Origin: CAYSAA01 sp964428905
GTDB taxonomy: Bacteria > Atribacterota > Phoenicimicrobiia > Phoenicimicrobiales > Stramentimicrobiaceae
DNA length: 21,739 bases
Reading direction: 5' to 3'
NCBI GenBank assembly: GCA_964428905.1
Contig: CAYSAA010000056.1
Location: forward strand, 1 to 21,739
Below are positions 15,848-21,739 of this stretch, in pieces. A program made the translations under genes and the position numbers. Position 1 is the stretch's first letter, and each line of letters starts with the position of its first letter. Below the pieces are notes generated by a model, which had not been told where the DNA came from, ran no database searches, and saw only the letters and a list, made by a program, of their open reading frames with translations.

Positions 15848-16816
15848 TTAATCCTTTTTTGTTCCCGAAAAATTTCGTATATAAAATTTCTGATCTCCAA
15901 ATGCAGTCTGTATCAATTTTTTTTCCTTAATAAGACGTTCTATGACCGGCCAATCCTCTCCCGTCTTTTTTAAAAACTTCTTGATTTCTGATTCACGCAT
16001 GGGGTGTACTGAAGTAATGCTAAGCAGATCCCGTTCAATATCCCCGGTAGAACCAAAAGACTGTACGGCAAATCCCAATAGACATTCCACCGGTAAGGCG
16101 TATCCTTTAAAAATCTGATAAGCCATGGTAATTTTTTTCGGTTCAGGAGGCTGTACCCACTTTACCGCTGGTGGACGTGTGGGAATAGAAAGATAAGCTT
16201 GCCGAATAGTAAGATCTTTAATAAACTTTGCAATCCGATGCAATTCTTCTTCCTGGTCATTCATATCCCGCACCAGCATGGTCTCTGTATTTAAATCTCC
16301 CTGAAAATCTCGTGAGAAATTTTCTATTCCCTCTAAAATTTTTTCCAGCTCAAGTAAACGATGAGGCCGATCAATCTTCCGCCAGATAGAAGGGGTAATA
16401 GCATCAATTTTTAAGGAAACCCAATCCGCCCATTTTAGGTCCTCTCTTACCTCTCTTTGCCAGATTAAAGAAGCATTTGATATCACAGCAATCTTGATGC
16501 CCAATGGCTTTAACTGTCGTATTTTCTCTCCCAATTCCAGATCAAGGGTCGGCTCTCCGTCAGGAACAAAAGACAAATAGTCAATCATTTCATTTTTTTC
16601 CTGCAGACTTTTTACAGTATCCCTCACCACCTGTACTACTTCCTTGGTATTATAAAATAAAGAACGTTCTACTTCCATTTTTAATGTTTTACCCAATTGA
16701 CAGTACACACATGAATAAGTGCAAATCTTGGGTGGGATATTGTTAACTCCTAAACTACTTCCTAGTCTACGAGAGGGAACTGGACCGAAAACGATATAGG
16801 ACTGATAATTTTCCAT
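15848..16816 (-). CDS. Radical SAM protein, COG0731-like
   Basis: The 322-residue protein opens with FGPVPSRRLGSSLGVN and then carries the radical SAM motif C32-x3-C36-x2-C39 in ICTYSCVYCQLGKT. This opening is typical of bacterial members related to COG0731 (named for archaeal wyosine synthase Taw1, though the bacterial members are of unknown function). FVPDGEPTLD is the SAM-binding GEP region and SLKIDA follows. The C-terminal part (about 260-320) resembles a small winged-helix-like tail. The ATG is preceded by AAAGGTG. It lies 65 nt after the AmrS gene on the same strand, so it is probably the last gene of that unit. The substrate is unknown. Confidence 0.8.
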   Translation of the reverse strand: MENYQSYIVFGPVPSRRLGSSLGVNNIPPKICTYSCVYCQLGKTLKMEVERSLFYNTKEVVQVVRDTVKSLQEKNEMIDYLSFVPDGEPTLDLELGEKIRQLKPLGIKIAVISNASLIWQREVREDLKWADWVSLKIDAITPSIWRKIDRPHRLLELEKILEGIENFSRDFQGDLNTETMLVRDMNDQEEELHRIAKFIKDLTIRQAYLSIPTRPPAVKWVQPPEPKKITMAYQIFKGYALPVECLLGFAVQSFGSTGDIERDLLSITSVHPMRESEIKKFLKKTGEDWPVIERLIKEKKLIQTAFGDQKFYIRNFSGTKKD

Positions 16817-16881
16817 TTGTAATACACCTTTCTTTATGATTAGATTATTCCTGAAGAAAAACTACTAATAAATACTTCTCT

Positions 16882-17883
16882 CTAAGACATGCCCACACCT
16901 TGAATCTTTTCTCCACAAAAAGGACATTTTCCATTCTTAATTTTATTATCAATGGCAAAATATCTACGACTTACCAGTAATTTGCCACAGGAGGGACAAT
17001 ACGTATTTTCCCCTTGCCCCACATTACCTTGGTATACATAGTAAAGGCCTTTCTCTTTACCTATTTGGTAAGCACGCTTTAGGGTAGATAGGGGGGTAGG
17101 AGGTGCATGATTCAATTGATAGGTAGGATAAAAAGCTGTAACATGCCAGGGTATTCTTTTATCAATATCTGCTATAAATTCAGCTATTTGTTCTAATTCT
17201 TCTACCTTGTCATTGTATCCCGGAATAATCAATGTTGTTACCTCAATCCAGATTCCCAGCTCATAATATTGTTTGATACGCTCCAGTACAGGTTGCAATT
17301 TAGCACCACATATCTTGTGATAAAAATCTTCACTCATGGCTTTTAGGTCAACATTTGCAGCATCCAGGTAGGGTGCTATATGATTGAGTGCCTCTGAGCT
17401 GATGTAACCATTGGTAACAAAGATATTTTTTAGTCCCTTTTCACGGGCAAGAAGGGAAATATCGTAAGCTGTTTCATAATAGATGGTTGGCTCAGTGTAA
17501 GTATAGGAAATCGATAGACAATCACTAGCTAAAGCATTTTGCACAACTCTCTCCGGAGAAACTTCTTCTCCTTTGATGACATCTCCTTTAACCTGGGATA
17601 TAGTCCAATTCTGACAGTGCAAACAATGAAAATTACATCCTATTGCCGCAATTGAATATGATTGAGACCCGGGATAAAAATGAAACAGGGGTTTTTTTTC
17701 AATAGGATCCACATGAGCAGCAATCAAGCGATTGTAATTCAAACTGAATAATATACCTTCCCGATTTTCCCTTACCCGGCACAATCCTCTTTTCCCTGGT
17801 AAAATCTCACAGCGATGAGGACAGAGCTCACATCTTACTTTATGATCCTTTAAGTCTTTATAAAACATTGCTTCCTTTATCAT
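16882..17883 (-). CDS. amrS: AmmeMemoRadiSam system radical SAM enzyme (AmrS)
   Basis: The 333-residue protein matches the AmrS family. An N-terminal Cys group (C18, C21, C25, C35) in RCELCPHRCEI is followed by the radical SAM motif C83-x3-C87-x2-C90 in GCNFHCLHCQNW. The text SYTYTEPTIYYE and the C-terminal zinc-ribbon-like CPSC...CPFC pair are typical. The product of the system is not established, and AmrS usually sits with AmrA and AmrB, neither of which is in this window. GAGGTGAG precedes the ATG. It follows the phosphoesterase gene by 25 nt and is probably co-transcribed. Confidence 0.9.
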   Translation of the reverse strand: MIKEAMFYKDLKDHKVRCELCPHRCEILPGKRGLCRVRENREGILFSLNYNRLIAAHVDPIEKKPLFHFYPGSQSYSIAAIGCNFHCLHCQNWTISQVKGDVIKGEEVSPERVVQNALASDCLSISYTYTEPTIYYETAYDISLLAREKGLKNIFVTNGYISSEALNHIAPYLDAANVDLKAMSEDFYHKICGAKLQPVLERIKQYYELGIWIEVTTLIIPGYNDKVEELEQIAEFIADIDKRIPWHVTAFYPTYQLNHAPPTPLSTLKRAYQIGKEKGLYYVYQGNVGQGENTYCPSCGKLLVSRRYFAIDNKIKNGKCPFCGEKIQGVGMS

Positions 17884-17908
17884 TATAACTCACCTCTGTC
17901 TTATCTTT

Positions 17909-18643
17909 TTAAATCCCTAATGCCAGTCGCTCTGATAAAAAATCAGGCAGATGTGCTTTGCTTATCTTGGCCTGTGCTTTGCTAATAGAATAATCAACAC
18001 GTATAATCTGCACGGTAAGCCGGTCAGTATCAAAAATAGAAAAACTCGCTTGAGGATTTCGATCTCTGGGCTGGCCAACACTGCCACAATTAATAATATA
18101 ACTATAATCCTGTTGAATGACAACCTCTGCCCCATTTGTAGCACCAAAATAATTAACAACTTGATTTTTTTGGTGAAATGTAAAATATCCGGCAATATGA
18201 CTGTGTCCAATAAAATATATTTTAAAATTGAATCTACTAAAGATTTCTTCTGCAGTCTGTTTATCCAGGATATATTCCCAGAGAGGTTGTCGGGGACTCC
18301 CGTGAACTCCTAACACATCTTCAGAAATTGTAATCTTCAGCTTAAGCATTTTCAAATAGCTTAAATCGCGGCCTTTCAATTGTTTTCTGGTCCATTGGAT
18401 TGCCTGTCGGGCATCCTCATTAAAATAATGCAAGTTTAATTCTCCAATCACTGCACCTTCGTGATTCCCTTTAATGGATGGGATCCCCAAGCCTTTAATT
18501 TTACCAATGCAATACACCGGATCCGCACCATACCCCACAATATCACCCAAACAAAAAATCTGGTCCACATCTTTTAGTTTCTTAAGAACTGCCTGGAAGG
18601 CTTCAGCATTTCCATGAATATCTGAGATAATCCCAATTTTCAA
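17909..18643 (-). CDS. Metallophosphoesterase, calcineurin-like YfcE type
   Basis: The 244-residue protein has all metal-ligand motifs of the calcineurin-like fold: D8-x-H10 in ISDIHGN, D34 in CLGDIVGYG, N60-H61-E62 in KGNHEG, H114 in GVHGSP, and H147-S-H149 in IGHSHIAG. It would hydrolyse a phosphoester with a two-metal centre; the substrate is unknown. The start codon is TTG (18641-18643), supported by GAGGT (18651-18655) 7 nt away. It lies 85 nt after the fucose isomerase-like gene and 25 nt before amrS, consistent with one transcript. Confidence 0.88.
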   Translation of the reverse strand: MKIGIISDIHGNAEAFQAVLKKLKDVDQIFCLGDIVGYGADPVYCIGKIKGLGIPSIKGNHEGAVIGELNLHYFNEDARQAIQWTRKQLKGRDLSYLKMLKLKITISEDVLGVHGSPRQPLWEYILDKQTAEEIFSRFNFKIYFIGHSHIAGYFTFHQKNQVVNYFGATNGAEVVIQQDYSYIINCGSVGQPRDRNPQASFSIFDTDRLTVQIIRVDYSISKAQAKISKAHLPDFLSERLALGI

Positions 18644-18728
18644 ATTAGAAACCTCTTTTCTCAGGATTGATGAGATGTTTGTTATTGCCTAAAATCATTA
18701 TTCAAGGACGTCTGCCAATTTTAGATTT

Positions 18729-19928
18729 CTATAATACCAGTGATAAAAATTTTTCAAATTTTTCCCGATGCCACCCTTTACAGATAAGATGATGATTGGC
18801 AATAGATTTTTCTAAAAAATTGACAACCGGCTCTTTCAGGACAATCTGTAATTGACTTCGACACAGGTGAGGTGAGTCTAAATTTTTGGTTAATTCTCCT
18901 TCCGAGAGAAAATACCTGTCTAGGTTTCCATCCAGTTTAAACAGGGTAACCGGTCCCTCTTTAACTTTCCCACGAATAGCGATACCTATTCCTGATTCAA
19001 AATGGGTTTTCCAATCATAACCTTCACACATATTTATCGGTATAGTGCAATGGGCAAAAACAATCTCATTTTTCTCCTGATCAATACAGGCCGGATTAGC
19101 CATAAATATAGGTTGATCTGTTAACTGATGAGCTATAATCATCGAGACAAGGGCAGGGACATCCCCCTCACATCCGGCTACAATTCCCTCCCGATTTAAC
19201 AGGGATAAAGCCAGACAGCCAGTATTTTTATAGAAATCAATCAATTCAAAACAGCGAACGGTAATGGCATTAAAATGATATTCCTGGATTAAATTCTTTA
19301 AACCCTGGTAAATTCGTAATGACTGTTGTATAACTTGCTGATCAAAACCGGTTGGCATGATCTCTAAATGAGAAGGAATATCGCTATTTTTTGTCTGGTC
19401 AATATGTCTAATCATTTCCTCCAGGGGAATATCATAAATTTTGATGCCTAACTTTTTCCTGATGATATTATAATCTGCGCCACTGGCAATAAGCCAATCA
19501 GAGGGCTTTCCCAGTACACCAACTCGATATTGGCGACAGGCTTTTTTGGCCTCCATTACTTTTCTTAATAATTTCAAGCGCTGAGCAATCCACTTTGCTG
19601 ATCCATGTAGAATTTCAACCTGTTCCCCTCTTTTATTGAGATATTCTTTGATTTCCAGAGCTGCAGGTAAAGCATTATGCAAACAACCAGCCAAAAGAAA
19701 ATAGGGAGAAGGAAATTGCTGGTAAATTCGCTTAAACTTTTCTTCTACGCCTCCAGACTTTATCAGGATAACGGGGAAGATAGGTTCTTTTTTAATATCT
19801 TTGGGACTAATAGCTATGAATGGCTCTCCCAGGTATTTTTCAATTGACTCCATAAAGGGTTGTAAAGAGAGATCAATACTGTTTTGGTTGTGAATATTTG
19901 AGACCAGATGATAACAGCCTATTTTCAA
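18729..19928 (-). CDS. L-fucose isomerase-like protein
   Basis: The 399-residue protein resembles the L-fucose/L-arabinose isomerase-like group (COG2407). The last half carries ITVRCFELID, GCEGDVPALVSM (E254, D256), FAHCTIP (H293) and HFESGIGIAIRG. In fucose isomerase a Glu, Asp and His bind the catalytic metal; E254, D256 and H293 are candidates by position, not by alignment. It could isomerise a sugar or act on a related compound. The start codon is TTG (19926-19928) with AGGAG 7 nt upstream. It is unlike any neighbour in role: it sits between a fatty acid kinase fusion and a phosphoesterase. It has no sugar kinase or aldolase partner here. Confidence 0.7.
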   Translation of the reverse strand: MKIGCYHLVSNIHNQNSIDLSLQPFMESIEKYLGEPFIAISPKDIKKEPIFPVILIKSGGVEEKFKRIYQQFPSPYFLLAGCLHNALPAALEIKEYLNKRGEQVEILHGSAKWIAQRLKLLRKVMEAKKACRQYRVGVLGKPSDWLIASGADYNIIRKKLGIKIYDIPLEEMIRHIDQTKNSDIPSHLEIMPTGFDQQVIQQSLRIYQGLKNLIQEYHFNAITVRCFELIDFYKNTGCLALSLLNREGIVAGCEGDVPALVSMIIAHQLTDQPIFMANPACIDQEKNEIVFAHCTIPINMCEGYDWKTHFESGIGIAIRGKVKEGPVTLFKLDGNLDRYFLSEGELTKNLDSPHLCRSQLQIVLKEPVVNFLEKSIANHHLICKGWHREKFEKFLSLVL

Positions 19929-19989
19929 TATGATACTCCTATGAAATAACCTTTATTATCTATCAATAATCTATATCTATGATATTGAG

Positions 19990-21739
19990 CTAACCCCCCA
20001 TAACAGCAATGGCTGTACCGCCCTTACCAATGTGCACACTGAGCGCGGGAGAACCTTCAGCAATCAATATTTCAGCCTGAGGAAAGCGTGACTGTAATTC
20101 TTTTTGATACCATTGAGCTAATCGAATATCCTGAATATGGGCAATGGCAAAACAAGGATTTTTCACACTTTCAGCAAATTTGCTGGCCAATTCCAAGCTT
20201 TTATCTAATAAACGTCGATACCCAATAACCTTGGCTGCCTCTTCAAAAGCGCCATGTTGATTAAGTGTAATTACCGGCTTTAAATTCATCATTGACCCGA
20301 TCAAACCTTTTACTTTATCTAAACGCCCGCTTCTGATCAGGTATTTTAAGGTAGGGATACTCACAAATATTTTGCTCTTTGCTATATGATACTCTAATTT
20401 TTTAACAATCTGCTCCATTGTGAAACCTTCTTCTATAAGACGGGCAGCTTTTAATACAAGTAAGCCCAGCGCAACTGTACTTGTCCTGGCATCCAGTACC
20501 CGGATCTTAGCATTATGTTGACTTTTCCTGCTGGCAACACAGGCTGCCTGATAAGTACCGCTTAGCTTTCCGGAAATGTGCATAGAAATGATTTCTTTAT
20601 TTTCTTGAGCGGCCTGCTGGTAAATATCTTCAAAATACTGATAAGGGGGCTGGGAAGTAGTGACATGATAATGGGAATTTTCCAGATAATTGACGACCTC
20701 TTTGGTAGAAATATTGATACGATCTAAAAAACTCTCTTGATCGACTTGTACAACAATGGGGACCAGTTTGATTTGGTATTTTTTAATTAAATCATCCGGT
20801 AAATCACAGGTCGTATCGGTTACCAGGGCAATTTTACGCTTAACGGTTTTCTTTCTAACGCCCTCAGTTTGTTCCCACATATCATCTACTTTGGTTTCAA
20901 TAATATGACCCACAGAGCCTACTTGAGAGAATACGAAATCAGGCTTATTGGTATGAATATGAATTCTAACCTGTTCATGAGAACCAGCTATCACCTGAGA
21001 ATCACCCAGGCCATCTAATTTTTGTCTAATCAGGTTTTTATCTAAATCCCGCCCTTCAATCAGGCATTCGGTGCAATAGCGAAACTTGGTCTTTCTTTTA
21101 GAGTAAAGAAATAATTTCTCTCCTGCATCAATTAGTGATTTTTTTTCATCACTTTTCAGGGTTCTCAGTTTGCCAAATTCAATAAAATCAACAATGCCCT
21201 CCAGTAAATTAACAAACCCTTCTGCACCGGCATCCACAACGCCTGCCCTCTTTAATATAGCTAATTTATTAGGCGTTTCCAATAATGATATTCTGGCTTT
21301 TTTTAGTGATCGTTTGAATAATTCTACAAAATCAGGTGTTTTGTGTGCTGACTTACTAAGATAATGCGCCCAGTCTTTCATAACTGTAATTATGGTCCCC
21401 TCACGGGGAGCGGCAATTGCCATTGTGGCTTGCTCCGCTGCTTTCACTGCAGCCTGAGAAAAAACAACGGTTGTTAAACGACTCATCCCACGGGTTGCCT
21501 CAGCCAATCCCTGGAAAAATTGGGCAAGTATGGCACCCGAATTCCCCCTGGCACCCATTAAGGCAGCTTTGGCAATGCATTGAATCATCTCTTCAAAAGA
21601 ATTCTTCCGAAAATCCTGTACCTCCCTAACAATATGATTCATAGTTACCGCTAAGTTGGTGCCGGTATCACCATCAGCTACCGGAAATACGTTGATATCA
21701 TTGAGATGATTCTCTGTTTGATTAATGCGCTGTGCCGAA
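19990..21739 (-). CDS. Fatty acid kinase FakA-FakB fusion (DAK2 plus DegV), 5' partial
   Basis: The frame runs off the right edge. At the very end it still reads VFPVADGDTGTNLAV, the nucleotide-binding start of the DAK2 domain, so the true start is outside and the ATG at 21642 is not the start. Next come ARGNSGAILAQFFQG and VVDAGAEGFVNLLEG (DAK2), then the FakA C-terminal region with YCTECLIEG and IHIHTNKPDFVF. From about 20840 a full DegV (FakB) domain follows: VTDTTCDLP, TTSQPP, ISGKLSGTYQAA, DARTSTVALG, KYLIRSGRLDKV and PVITL. FakA phosphorylates fatty acids held by FakB in the cytoplasm. Here both halves are one chain. It is the first gene of a run of minus-strand genes, 61 nt before the fucose isomerase-like gene. 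Confidence 0.9.
   Translation of the reverse strand, partial: SAQRINQTENHLNDINVFPVADGDTGTNLAVTMNHIVREVQDFRKNSFEEMIQCIAKAALMGARGNSGAILAQFFQGLAEATRGMSRLTTVVFSQAAVKAAEQATMAIAAPREGTIITVMKDWAHYLSKSAHKTPDFVELFKRSLKKARISLLETPNKLAILKRAGVVDAGAEGFVNLLEGIVDFIEFGKLRTLKSDEKKSLIDAGEKLFLYSKRKTKFRYCTECLIEGRDLDKNLIRQKLDGLGDSQVIAGSHEQVRIHIHTNKPDFVFSQVGSVGHIIETKVDDMWEQTEGVRKKTVKRKIALVTDTTCDLPDDLIKKYQIKLVPIVVQVDQESFLDRINISTKEVVNYLENSHYHVTTSQPPYQYFEDIYQQAAQENKEIISMHISGKLSGTYQAACVASRKSQHNAKIRVLDARTSTVALGLLVLKAARLIEEGFTMEQIVKKLEYHIAKSKIFVSIPTLKYLIRSGRLDKVKGLIGSMMNLKPVITLNQHGAFEEAAKVIGYRRLLDKSLELASKFAESVKNPCFAIAHIQDIRLAQWYQKELQSRFPQAEILIAEGSPALSVHIGKGGTAIAVMGG

Noticed and set aside
1..21739. Search for tRNA, rRNA, CRISPR repeats, insertion sequences and a regulator gene.
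   Set aside because: None was seen; every long frame is a metabolic, transport or Fe-S protein gene listed above.

Overview
The window is AT-rich bacterial DNA from what looks like a strict anaerobe. It carries a glycyl radical enzyme with its activase, a tungsten-type aldehyde:ferredoxin oxidoreductase, four radical SAM proteins in all, several ferredoxin-type Fe-S domains and a TRAP transporter. Ribosome binding sites are strong (AGGAG/GAGGT types), three genes start with TTG, and sigma-A-like promoters are visible. This fits a Bacillota-like or Atribacterota-like lineage. That placement is inference from gene style; there is no rRNA or other marker here.

Layout. (1) 1-1866, plus strand: the tail of an ABC-type solute-binding protein, its terminator, then a secreted C69 dipeptidase. 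(2) 2081-10260, minus strand: a probable operon read right to left as dctP, dctQ, dctM (TRAP transporter), a DUF169 protein, a glycyl radical enzyme (GRE), its activating enzyme and a shikimate/quinate dehydrogenase-like protein. A sigma-A-like promoter and an inverted repeat lie ahead of dctP. (3) 10586-12410, minus strand: an SDR oxidoreductase and a zinc-dependent medium-chain dehydrogenase (TTG start), with a palindromic operator-like site inside the upstream promoter. (4) 12566-14473, minus strand: an aldehyde ferredoxin oxidoreductase (AOR), divergent from a DUF362 Fe-S protein (14688-15839, plus strand). (5) 15848-21739, minus strand: a set of genes including a fatty acid kinase FakA-FakB fusion (cut by the window end), an L-fucose isomerase-like protein, a metallophosphoesterase, an AmrS-type radical SAM enzyme and a COG0731-type radical SAM enzyme.

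How the parts may work together (inference). Regions 2-4 look like an anaerobic catabolic island. A TRAP system imports an acidic, probably hydroxylated substrate. Up to three dehydrogenases (AroE-like, SDR, MDR) act on hydroxyl groups. The GRE, which has the Cys-x-Glu active site of dehydratases and related eliminases, breaks a C-O or similar bond. The AOR and DUF362 proteins would handle an aldehyde/acid couple and low-potential electrons. The substrate cannot be read from sequence. The GRE has an unusual GCDE active-site segment and lacks the Asp found 14 residues after the catalytic Cys in diol dehydratase-like relatives, so it may have a specificity that has not been described. This island is the best candidate for something new. 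No transcriptional regulator gene, RNA gene, insertion sequence or CRISPR array was seen.
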